DNA of 64,000 nt from Ephydatia muelleri (taxonomy: Eukaryota > Porifera > Demospongiae > Spongillida > Spongillidae). Made by a program: the position numbers and the translations under genes. The notes beneath the pieces are model-generated. The model saw only the letters and a list, made by a program, of their open reading frames with translations, searched no databases and was not told the origin of the DNA. The stretch spans positions 92,001-156,000 of the forward strand of contig JABACO010000070.1 of NCBI GenBank assembly GCA_013339895.1, given 5' to 3'. The number at the start of each line of letters is the position of its first letter. Within the stretch, counting starts at the first letter, position 1. Shown here one piece after another: positions 54,430-64,000 of this stretch.

Positions 54430-56620
54430 TGCACAGCAGATTGGAGCAAATACCAAGCCATGTCTATTAAACTTGGCATGAATCAATTCAGCCTCCTGTT
54501 CTCCCAAAAGGCTGAAGCCAGCATGGTAGGTATTTGCTCACTGTACTGCATGATCCGCCAGGAGATGCATTTTAATGGTGACTGTTGCTTCAGGGTATGG
54601 TAAAAGGCCAGAATAGCCTTGGAATCCACCTTCACTGGCTGGTATAAACCCTTCATGCCAGGTAAGCCTGCCAGCATTGCAACCATGCTTTTAAAAGTAA
54701 GCATTTGTATTTCACTCTTACCTTTCTTTTTCATTTAAGAAGTGGACAACCTATCTACCAGATGGGGAACGTAAAGTAAAGGAGCTCCTTTGATTTCATC
54801 TCCACCTGGAAATGTAAAGGGGGCAATTTCCTTTGAGGTTATCACCCACAATGTGGCTGGAGATGCGACACATCCTTTCCTCGCCAGCCAGATGAATTCA
54901 AGCCACCTGAGTGAGTTACCTTTGCTGCATACATTTATGATATCATAACGTCTTAGAAGTCTCAATTTATTCCAAGGTATAGCAAGACCAGCCTTTATTG
55001 CCAATACCTGAGCTGGACCAATCTCAATGGATGATGCGATGTTTGCAGTAGCTAGCCAACAAACATTGTCGCTCTTCATCACTGAAGGTGAGAACTTCTG
55101 TTGGATGCGGGCAGATGCTCCATGACAATACTTCGTATTCTCTGCATTTCAGAGCAGCTGGTCCTTGAGCAGGCGGCTGTGGTTTGTTGCTTGGCTTTGG
55201 TGACTGTGAATGTCATTGGCTATGGTGAGGGTAGATATTATGTAACCTCAGTACCAGTCAAAACACTTCCTTCCTGTAGCAAGCTGTACAACACTGTTGT
55301 CGGAACTGGTAGAGATGGCTCTCTTCAGCAGCTCAGCAGCTTGCCTCTCCTCCTCAGGTGTAAGTGAAGGTACACACTCATGCCCTTCATAATCACCATT
55401 TCTAATGTCCCTGTTGCAACCAGCACAATGTCTTCTAACATCTGATAGCAGCAGAGGAGTATTGCATTTGATGCTGGTCTGACATGTGACGGATCATCGT
55501 CTGAGCAACAGGGACAACTCACAGCGCCAGATGCTGCTATGTACTCTGTGAGGCACTTGGTGCATACCAGTGAACTGCACACATCAATTCTAGTGACTGT
55601 GAAAAAACGTTGGAACACAGGCACACTTCAACTTCTCTAAGATCAACAGGTTGTTCACGCTGGCCAAAGGTGGACTAGGCTCATGCAATAGCTGGTGGAG
55701 AGACAATCTTCTGAAGACGAGCTATTAGTGCATTAGGTGCCTGGCGAACGCTTTCTACTTTTGGCTTTTCATGTGTCCACCCACCCACATGCACGGAGTG
55801 CTCACACCATGATATCATACTATTGTATTGTTCAAATCAAGTACATTGTTGTACCTTGCATTGATGAAATGTATGTTTGTGCCACTGAAATACACTGACT
55901 GTACACTGTGATGCACCCCCTTCATTATGGCACATATTGTTCTCTCCATCAAATGCTTACAGAGCAAGCAGCAGGATGTGTGTTGACATCACCCCCCAGA
56001 AGTGTTATGTCAAAAGCTATTTTCAGATCAGTTGTGAATGCATTGCATTCATACCTGATCTTTTGCTTTGCTTTGGATTTCCACAGCCTCTGTCCACACA
56101 CTCTACAACACTGGGTACTTGCTCTATATGGTAATTATCATGTACCAGGTATACATACATGTACGAATGAAACCACAACTTGTATCGATTATTCATGAAA
56201 TACGCTCCGCTGGTTCGTGGTGAAAGAAAACGCGTCACCACTTCAGGTTCGTATAGACTATTGCCACATGCCTCCCGCACTACGTAGTATGCTTACTATC
56301 CAATTTTGTTCCTGAAGTTAACGTCGTCTTACTTTGTAATGGCCCCTTCAAAATACGTGCCGCGTGACCTTACAAAAACGGCCTGCGCGTTTGTTATGTG
56401 TCATGTAGACTATGCGTATAGAGTGGGCATGCTAGAAACTTAAGTACAGTGCGTGAATTTGATTTCATATTTTGATTTGCAGTTTCTGGTGAGTCATGGT
56501 AAGCTTTGAAACATTGGGTGGCTATAATGAGGCGTCACTTCAGAATTATAGAGTGATACCGTAAATTGTCTAATTGTACACCCAGTTTCCAGCCGCATAC
56601 AACCGTGTCCAAGGCTAGTG
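54430..56620 (-). mobile_element. Left arm of a large inverted repeat; RING-bearing transposon-like gene
   Basis: Minus strand encodes, from the right: SSLVCTKCLTEYIAASGAVS with CPCC (RING-like zinc binding, 55625-55325), then IGPAQVLAIKAGLAIPWNKL and RLLRRYDIINVC (55082-54735), then a block starting KSMVAMLAGLPGMKGLY (54734-54483). The same blocks occur in inverse order in the right arm (57545-59660). The protein resembles an uncharacterised invertebrate transposon-like family (RING, xxLAIPWxxLRxxRR, then a DKG/SFK block). No named transposase motif is obvious. Broken by frame changes. Confidence 0.55.
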
Positions 56621-57595
56621 CACGTACGCATACTGTTCGGATACCTATCTAGTATCAACACGTACTACATACGCAACACACTCAAGTCAAGAAAGCTAAC
56701 TAAAAAAGTAGCCCTCCGTACATGAATTGATTTTGGAAGTCTCGTCAAATCCGAAGCAATACTCGAGACCTGCTGCAACGAATTCGGAACGGCTTATCAC
56801 TCCGTCACCGTCCGTATCCATTGCTTCAAATGAGACATCGAGCCTGTCCCGACCAATGCCCACACAGTCAAACCATATTCCGTACTCTTCTTTGAAATCA
56901 CTCCGTTGTTGTTAAGGTCTATGGCATCGAAGTAGGAGTTGTATAATGGCTCCATAGCATGTCCAACTGAGAGAATTGCGCATGCGTGTAAATGTATCGC
57001 GCCACTGTTGTTCTAATTACAGTTTACCTGCTAGCGATTCAGCCATCATGCGGAGCAACTCTTCGGGTTTGATTACAGCGTCGTCTGGCACTCCGCTATG
57101 CCTTCCAGATGTCCATTACGTTTCGTCTAATTCTCTCTTCTCCTTCTGCGCTCATTTTTTCCTTTTTGGGCCATCGGTCAGCAAGGAGAACTAACTCGTT
57201 GCGCGTGATAACCCCGTCTTTATCGGTATCCAAATAGTGAATCCTGGTCCTGAATTTTCTGACCCAGTACGAGTTCTGAAGAAACCTTTCGGCCATCTAA
57301 AGGCGAGACGGAACAACCGCGTTATCGCATAAAGCTAACTATTGGGCTGTTAAAACGTACCATAAGGTGTTGATGTATCCCGAATACACGGCCGCTAAAG
57401 TAATGAATCAAAGCTATCTTGTTTTTTCTTTTATACGCATGGCCACCTGCTATAGCGCCACATTTCAATCTAAACCGCATTGCCGCGCGCTCTTATGTAA
57501 CGTGGACATAACCATGCATTGGTGGTTGGTAGTAGGCATGCTCCGCCTCACGGTTGTATGCGGCTGTCTACAAATAGATAATTTACGGTAATAAC
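56563..57595. repeat. Centre of the inverted repeat with paired TACCGTAAATT ends
   Basis: Left 56566 reads taccgtaaattgtctaattg ... gccgcatacaaccgtg; the complement occurs at 57545-57590. These are the innermost paired parts of the arms; the EF-hand gene lies between them. Confidence 0.65.
56700..57296 (-). pseudogene. EF-hand calcium-binding protein (sarcoplasmic calcium-binding protein-like), two frameshifts
   Basis: Exon 1 57028-57296 starts MAERFLQNSYWVRKFRTRI and has the EF loop DTDKDGVITRNE. A 61-bp GT-AG intron (56967-57027) joins LA to VGHAMEPLYNSYF in frame. Exon 2 has loops DLNNNGVIS and DTDGDGVISRSE, ending in a TAG at 56700. One extra base near 57097 and one missing base near 56890 break the frame. 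The spacing of loops resembles small sarcoplasmic Ca-binding proteins that buffer cytosolic calcium. The gene lies at the centre of the inverted repeat, so it may be a captured host gene, or the host gene may have been flanked by two insertions. Confidence 0.65.
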
Positions 57596-59660
57596 ACAAC
57601 ATTCTAAAATGATGCCTCATTACAGACATCCATGTTTTAAAAGCTGACCATGACTCAGCAGAACCAGCAAATCCAAAAATTACAACGAACTAAAACACTG
57701 CACCCCCTTTCCTCGCATGTCCTGTCGATGCGCACAATTGACATCCCTCATAGCTAGCATGCGCATACAGTTTTATAAGGCCACGCGGCACGTATTTAGT
57801 AGGGGGGGCGTTACTAAATCAGACGACGTAGCTTTTGGTGACTGACTGGAAAGTAAGCATATTACAGCGATGATCAGGAGGGCATGTGGCTATACGTTTT
57901 GCAAACTGAAGTGGTAACGAATTTTCTATGACCATAACCAAGCTGAGCGAATTCCATGAATAATCGACATACTTTGTGGTTTGTCCCTCCCTACATTTAT
58001 AGGTATGCATTACCACAACCAACAAGTTCCCACACATTACAGAGTTTGTGGGCAGAGGATAACGAAGTACAGGGCAAAGAAGCGGGAGGCAAGGCATTCT
58101 CTGCTGAGCTGAAATAGCATTTGACATTGACACATCTGGGGTTCACCCTGAGATGTTCTGCATGCACTGTAAGCTCTCAATGCAAAGAACCATCTGTGCC
58201 ATCACAAAGGAGTAATGTGCAGTGATCCTATTTGGATGGCAAAAAAGATCATGAATGCAAGGTAAACAGTACATATATGACATCATGGTGTTCAGGTTTC
58301 GTGCATGCTCAAGTGGACACATGAGGAGGCCAACAGTTGGTAGAGGCCGTCAGGCAGGCGTCACGCCTAATATACTCATAGCTCATCTTGAGAAGATTGC
58401 CCCTACTCCAGTTCTCTTATGTGAGCCTAGTCCCAGTTGATGCTAAAGGAGCTGAAGTGTGCAGTGAGCTCCAATCCTCTCACAGACACTGGAACTGCAG
58501 TGAGGGTGCACTGGTGTGCGCCAAGTGCCTCCAAAAGTGGATGGCAGCATCTAGCGCTGTGAACAGTCCTGGCTTGAGGGTGGTCCCTTGGTTTCCTCCC
58601 ATGTCAGACCAGCACCAATGTGATACTCCTGCTGCTAATGGATGTTTTGGTACATTGTACACTGCAGCAGAGATGTTAAGGCTGGTGACTACCATCACTT
58701 ACACCTGAGAAGGAGAAGCAAGCAGCGGGATTGCTGAAGTGGGCCATCTCTACCAATCCTGACAAAGACATCATATAACTTCCTACAGGAGGAACATTTA
58801 AGTGAGTCATTGACTTGTACTGAGGTTACATAATATCTATGCACAGTTTAGCCAATGACATTCATGCATGTTCCAGAGCTCACTAAGAAACCACAGCTCT
58901 GCATGGACTGTGAAAATGCGATGTTTTCAAATGCAGATAATCCGAGGCATTGTCAGTGGTAGAGAAGCGTCAGCTTATCCAAAAGGAGGTCCTCATCCTG
59001 AGTGATGAAGAGAGGCGATCTTTGTTGGATAAGGCAGGAATCTCATCATCAATTGAGCTGGGGCAGCTGAGATATTGGCCACTAAGGCTGAGCTTGCCAT
59101 ACCTTGGAATAAACTGAGGCTTCTGAGGCGGTATGTCACAACATAACTCCCTGGTGTTTCAGGTGCTCAAATCGCCAGGCATCTGTCTGGCTGGTGAGAA
59201 AAGGATGCGGGCCACACTTCCAGCAAAATTGTTGGCGATAACCTCAAAGGAGAAATAGCCATGTTTTCTTTTACAATTTCATCTGGTGAGGAGAGGAAAT
59301 AAAAGGCGCTCCTTGGTATTCATTCCACATCTGGTGGATAAAGTAGTGCAGCTCTTAGATGGGAATGAAAGGTAAGACAGTGTAATAGTAAGACAATGAA
59401 ATTCCAAGGTTGTTACTACATGGTTGCAGAACTGGCAGACTTACCTGGCATAAGCAGCCAATGAGATCTGTTTGAAGATTGGAGGAGACAAGGGAAGTGG
59501 AACATTCAAAATGACCTTTCAGATTGCCAATGTTGCCACACCCAATTCAGTCCATAACACCTGTGTATCCAGCTTTTTGCCGCTGGTGACAGCGTCACCA
59601 ATCTCCATGTGGCACTTTATCTCTTTAAGGACCAGGTAGAACATCTACATGGAATGAAAG
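57545..59660 (+). mobile_element. Right arm of the large inverted repeat
   Basis: Plus strand repeats the left arm in opposite orientation: GALVCAKCLQKWMAASSAVN (58510-58570), then around 59070-59130 a frame giving AELAIPWNKLRLLRRY, then near 59430 ELADLPGIS and a DKG..FKMTFQIANV-like block. A non-coding match at 57600-57800 (tgagtcatggt.., acgtgccgcgtg) also mirrors 56340-56560. Many stops, so non-functional. Confidence 0.55.
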
Positions 59661-59669
59661 TGGAGGTAG

Positions 59670-60005
59670 AGCTCTCTCATCCATGTTAAATATAAAAGTG
59701 CTATAAATTACAGGCATACACAGTGAAGGTGTTTAACTCTTTGAACGCCAAGTGAGTATATGCATGCATGCACACACAACCATTACTTTCATGCATGATT
59801 TAGATATGCGTGCAAAAATGTGTTGATCAGTCACAACTTTATGATGCATGCAAATGCTTGCTGCACTTGTAACCTTATAAGTACATGCACAAAAGTAATC
59901 TCACACTGGCTAATGAACCCCATTATTCAGATGTCCTCACTTTACTCACTAATGCATCACTACAATACTCCAAGAACAAGAATGCGTAGCCCAGATCAGT
60001 GTAGT
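59670..60005. other. No recognised gene
   Basis: Short frames only, between the inverted repeat and the poly-C tract. Confidence 0.4.
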
Positions 60006-60008
60006 ATT

Positions 60009-60009
<1 letters not shown>

Positions 60010-60077
<68 letters not shown>
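60010..60077. repeat. Poly-C tract (68 C)
   Basis: 68 uninterrupted C bases; reading frames through it are artefacts. Confidence 0.95.
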
Positions 60078-60313
60078 ACCAACCTTTTGCCAGTTCGTAT
60101 TATGGGTTATTGGAACAAAAGGTGCCAGTGGATATAATAATGAGCACACAAATGTGCTTATACCAGGACTACATACTGTAGACTATGGGGTTACATGCAT
60201 GTCAGTATTGTACTTCCATGCATCTACAATGGTATTCAAAGTGATTATGATCAACACAACATAACACACAGCACTGCAGAATGGTTGAGGCAGATAATTC
60301 TGCATGTATGATA

Positions 60314-60760
60314 TACCGTATTAATCCCAGATAAACGCCGCGGCGTTTATTCGGAACAATTTTAATTTTTTCAACCCCTCGTGGTTTAAGTGTTTTCTCT
60401 GAACTATATATACAAATCAGATGCTATTTTAGAATCTCATAGCCATACACCTCTACTACGTGTTGCATTCTTGGTAAGTCTTAATCTTTTGTCCTGTTTG
60501 AAGTAAGGACCGACGACGTAGGTAACGGTTGCGGTCGCCGCGACCCGTAGTTAACGACGCTATAAATTTTTTGTATTGGTACATTGCTCACCTTGTACCC
60601 TTGCCTGATCGATCTGTCAAGTTAGTTATTGCGTTGCGTTGCGTGTTGATTTTTAGCAGAGCGTACAAAAGCCTTGCTTCTTCCCGCCCTGTTCCTGGCA
60701 AAATGGGAGTTGCCATATAAAAATTAATAACGATCGTTGGCGAATAAATTCATTCCCCGG
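60314..60760 (+). repeat. Left terminal inverted repeat of the pogo-like element
   Basis: Pairs with 63553-63995 over nearly its full length with few differences. Confidence 0.85.
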
Positions 60761-61374
60761 CGCCACTACTGTTTCAATACATTGAAGCGTGGGTCAAAAA
60801 GACCTACGCCCAGAAATATTGAAATGGCTGGGTGTGCTTAGCAACGAAATATTGCAATCGAACAACGTTGGAATGTGCGCTACTCTTTTTGAACACGACA
60901 CTTGGTAGTATCTTTGACGCTGTTATATGGTTATACAACTTGTACTCTATCCGACGCCACAAGTACTATGATCGCAGCTTAAGCCACTCGAACACTATGC
61001 GACTTAAAACATATACACTTTTAGCGGTACGTCATTACTCATTGGCTTGTGTACAAACTGAGGAAGTTTTCTGGCTCCAACGGCGCATAGCTTTGTATTG
61101 TAGATGAATGAATGAACTTGATAATTATTTTGTTTTCGAAGCGGCTCTGTTATAAGTTTTAAGTTAACAGTTCGTGCACGAGACCTAGCAACTAGGTCAA
61201 AACGGTTGATCACTACAATACTACATTATAGTTGTGCACGGAATGTTTTACACAACAGACACTGGCATTGTAGAAAATGAAAGATTCTAATGTCCATGCA
61301 TGCTTGACATGGTCTCACATACTAGCCCTGACCCTATGTACAACCAGCTCTACCCCCATCACCCAACACTGTCC

Positions 61375-61545
61375 TCATGCACAACCAGCCCTGTTCCCAT
61401 GCACAACCAGCCCTGTTCCCATGCACAACCAGCCCTGTTCCCATGCACAACCAGCCCTGTTCCCATGCACAACCAGCCCTGTTCCCATGCACAACAAGCC
61501 CTGTTCCCATGCACAACCAGCCCTGTTCCCGTGCACAACCAGCCC
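61375..61545. repeat. 22-bp minisatellite inside the pogo-like element
   Basis: About eight tandem copies of tgttcccatgcacaaccagccc. Non-coding; overlapping Pro/His/Gln-rich frames are artefacts. Confidence 0.9.
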
Positions 61546-61959
61546 TACCCTCAGAACCAATCCTGGGCCCAGAGTAAAAAAATCTTTCTGCGTACGTACG
61601 CATGTGTATAGAAAGGCTCTCTCTACATGCCTAGACCGTTCATATTGCTGCATTTCATTCTGGTTGTACAAACAAAGGCTCCAAACAATGCACTAAGATA
61701 ATGAGTTTAATGACGCCATTATTACGGTATGTTTAGCATTGTTCTAATTATATCCTTTTGATCCACTCGGAACAATAGTGGCGGGGCGAGCTAGCTAGCT
61801 ACGTCTAAAATATATACCATGTAGTGCTTCGATCATGCATGTCAATGCCATTTCAAAACAATTCCAACATTGCAAGATACAAGTACATGTATACAGTATG
61901 GATACATTTAAAATCATGCCACAGCTAGAGTATTGCATTATAATATTATATACATTTAA

Positions 61960-63348
61960 TCTATTTCATGGCTATCCACGACCTCATCCTCACTGTCTTC
62001 TACACCATCTAAACCATCCTCATTATCACTACCTTGTGTATGGGACCATTCATCATCGACTTCACTCTCATCTTCTTCGCTGTCATCGGCATCTGGCGGA
62101 CTCTGCATGCATAAATTTTACAAGTCGTTGGTGGGCATCATTCTCTAATCCCCCTTCTTTGGTGTAATGAATCACCTTTGGGTCACAGCTTGTTACACCA
62201 CACACATCAAATGAGTGACGAATCGTTTCAGAAGAGAGAGACTCCCAAGATCTTAACACCCAATCCACCATAAGAGCCTTTGACGGAGCTCGCAAATTGC
62301 CAGCTTTAGTTCGCTCGTGGTTCTGTGCAGACATCCATGCTGTGTACAAGTCGCGATAGCGTGCCTTAAACGGTGCATTCCAGCTCACATCTGCAGGCTG
62401 CAGAATTTTAGTGCATCCACCCGGTACTGCAACGATATCTGTGTTGCTCTCTTCCAGCAGAGATTTCACACTGCTAGTAAAGTGGCATTTAAATGTATCC
62501 CACACTAGCATTCGTTTTGCACTTCCATGCAGGGTCAACCGAGTCATTCCACACTGTAGCTATCCATTCCATGGTGAGATCTTCATTCATCCATCCATTG
62601 TCGCTCATTTCAATTACAGCAGCATGCACATTACTTATTTCCTTCGGGATCCTTTTTCCTTTAAAGACTACGAATGGCTTCAACTTCGGCAAACGCGGCT
62701 AGGCAAATAGTGATTCTCTGTTTGTCATGTCCTGTTGTTGCGATTTGTACAGTGTGGGCCCCTTGTACTTCAATAGTGGAAATATCTGGCATATCAGCCC
62801 AAATTGCTGTTTCGTCCATGTTGGCAATGCAGGGGAGAGGTAGCTGATTCCTTCTTATGCGCTTGCTGCACGTTGTTACATAGTCTACAATTCTGTCACT
62901 CACATTTTTCGGGAGACTTTGGCCAGCTGTTGTCTTCACCCTCGTGACAAACTTGTGTCGCCGCATGAATCTAGAAATCCAGCCAGGTAAAGCCTTAAAA
63001 CTTGAATTTGTGATGATGTCTTTAGCAAAGCGAGCTACATCCCTGCGCAGCACACGAACATGCAGGGCTCTCTGTTGCACGATGCGGCGCGCAATCAATT
63101 TTTCTTGTACCGCGGGAACTGAACCTTTCTTCCACCTCCTGAAAAGCGTTTTCGGACCTTGCATGCTATCTTGCCTTGCTTCTTCATCATTCTTCCAATT
63201 CCATTTCCTGTTTTTTCCACTCACGAACCCGTTTCTCATCTACTCCCGCTTCCCTTGCTGCAGCTCTAATACTACTGGTCTCAGTCTTGCTCACAACCTG
63301 AAGTTTAAATTCTACACTGTACGACTTCTTTCTAATGGGGCCAGACAT
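61960..63348 (-). pseudogene. pogo/Tigger-type transposase, frameshifted
   Basis: Starts MSGPIRKKSYSVEFKLQVV with a helix-turn-helix (AAAREAGVDEKRVREWKK). After a shift near 63200 comes a CENP-B-like second helix-turn-helix (FKALPGWISRFMRRHKFVTR). The DDE core shows D in IANMDETAIWADM, GHDKQRITICLAA, D in MLVWDTFKCHFT and D in LQPADVSWNAPFKARYRD. The frame changes between 62661 and 62547. The C-terminus is an acidic tail (62100-61965). All three catalytic positions remain readable. Confidence 0.75.
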
Positions 63349-63552
63349 CCTTAATGAATTCCAAGTTGCAAGTCAATGCGCTATCTCGCTACGTATGTAC
63401 GCACGTACGCGCACATGCAAATTAAGCTCTAATAATGATACTAATTTGAGCAATTACGCTACCGCATAGCCGGATGTATAGTACTGGTGATGTCATAAGG
63501 TCGGGCACTAAACAGTTACATTGGTTAATACGCTGCGCTTGTAATTTAGGGC

Positions 63553-63995
63553 GGAATGAAATTATTCGCCAACGATCGTTATTAATTTTTATATGGCAAC
63601 TCCCATTTTGCCAGGAACAGGGCGGGAAGAAGCAAGGTTTTTGTACGCTCTGCTAAAAATCAACACGCAACGCAACGCAATAACTAACTTGACAGATCGA
63701 TCAGGCAAGGGTACAAGGTGAGCAATGTACCAATACAAAAAATTTATAGCGTCGTTAACTACGGGTCGCGGCGACCGTAACAGTTACCTACGTCGTCGGT
63801 CCTTACTTCAAACAGGACAAAGATTAAGACTTACCAAGAATGCAACACAGTAGTAGGGGTGTATGGCTATGAGATTCTAAAATAGCATCTGATTTGTACA
63901 TATAGTTCAAGAGAAAACACTTAAACCACGAGGGGTTGAAAAAATTAAAATTGTTCCGAATAAACGCCGCGGCGTTTATCTGGGATTATACGGTA
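63553..63995 (-). repeat. Right terminal inverted repeat of the pogo-like element
   Basis: Inverted copy of 60314-60760; lies just upstream of the transposase start and probably contains its promoter. Confidence 0.85.
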
Positions 63996-64000
63996 TACAC

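Larger units (their letters stand above)
60314..63995 (-). mobile_element. pogo-like DNA transposon with about 445-bp terminal inverted repeats
   Basis: TA target duplications flank it (60312-60313 and 63996-63997). The inverted repeats 60314 to about 60760 and about 63553 to 63995 match closely, starting TACCGTATTAATCCCAG and including a perfect palindrome AAACGCCGCGGCGTTT. Between them is a Tc1/mariner-superfamily (pogo/Tigger-type) transposase on the minus strand. The long repeats are unusual for this group. Confidence 0.85.

Noticed and set aside
61277..61696. Pro/His/Gln-rich and Gly/Trp/Cys-rich frames over 61.3-61.6 kb
   Set aside because: 22-bp minisatellite inside the pogo-like element, open in several frames by chance.

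Overview
This window is metazoan nuclear DNA, most likely from a sponge or another early-branching invertebrate. The support is spliced genes with very short introns (58-66 bp where both splice sites are readable), a scavenger-receptor-cysteine-rich (SRCR) membrane receptor, and a dense mix of invertebrate-type transposons. The species is inference. I see no bacterial operons, rRNA, tRNA genes or CRISPR arrays.

Layout. 1-5.8 kb: a transposon-like gene (minus strand) split by a 516-bp insertion and by a Ty3/gypsy-type LTR element (118-4439) whose pol order is protease-integrase-RT-RNase H. 7.0-7.5 kb: last exon of a membrane protein. 8.3-15.2 kb: a decayed gypsy element (minus) with a Ginger-like DNA transposon (8485-13234: integrase, CXC, Ulp1 protease and PHD finger) nested inside it. 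15.4-18.3 kb: retroelement pieces, including two inverted copies of one family. 19.1-19.9 kb: CA/GT microsatellites. 20.05-22.35 kb: a TATA-driven secreted-peptide gene in which a signal-peptide exon and two acidic propeptide exons are followed by about twenty tandem 3-nt micro-exons. 23.8-25.7 kb: transposon fragments. 27.5-33.4 kb: a multi-exon SRCR receptor gene (minus). 33.65-39.03 kb: a CACTA/EnSpm-like transposon. 39.6-40.5 kb: a basic repeat protein, then a nearly complete gypsy element with 110-bp LTRs (40515-45452, minus). 45.9-46.2 kb: a foldback element. 48.7-50.9 kb: a BED-finger hAT element. 51.5-53.8 kb: a GGGA microsatellite and candidate fibronectin-III gene exons. 54.4-59.7 kb: a long inverted repeat of a RING-bearing transposon-like gene, with an EF-hand gene at its centre. 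60.3-64.0 kb: a pogo-like transposon with about 445-bp terminal inverted repeats.

The most unusual item is the micro-exon gene. The phases of the three ordinary exons close exactly at a codon boundary. Every later unit then places exactly one variable codon between a conserved acceptor (..ATGCAG) and a conserved donor (GTAAGTAT). Read in order these codons describe a short Trp/Leu/Ile/Lys-rich amphipathic segment with a repeated Ile-Leu-Lys-Lys block, as expected for a membrane-active host-defence peptide. Two further codons and a stop follow. I do not write out the joined peptide.
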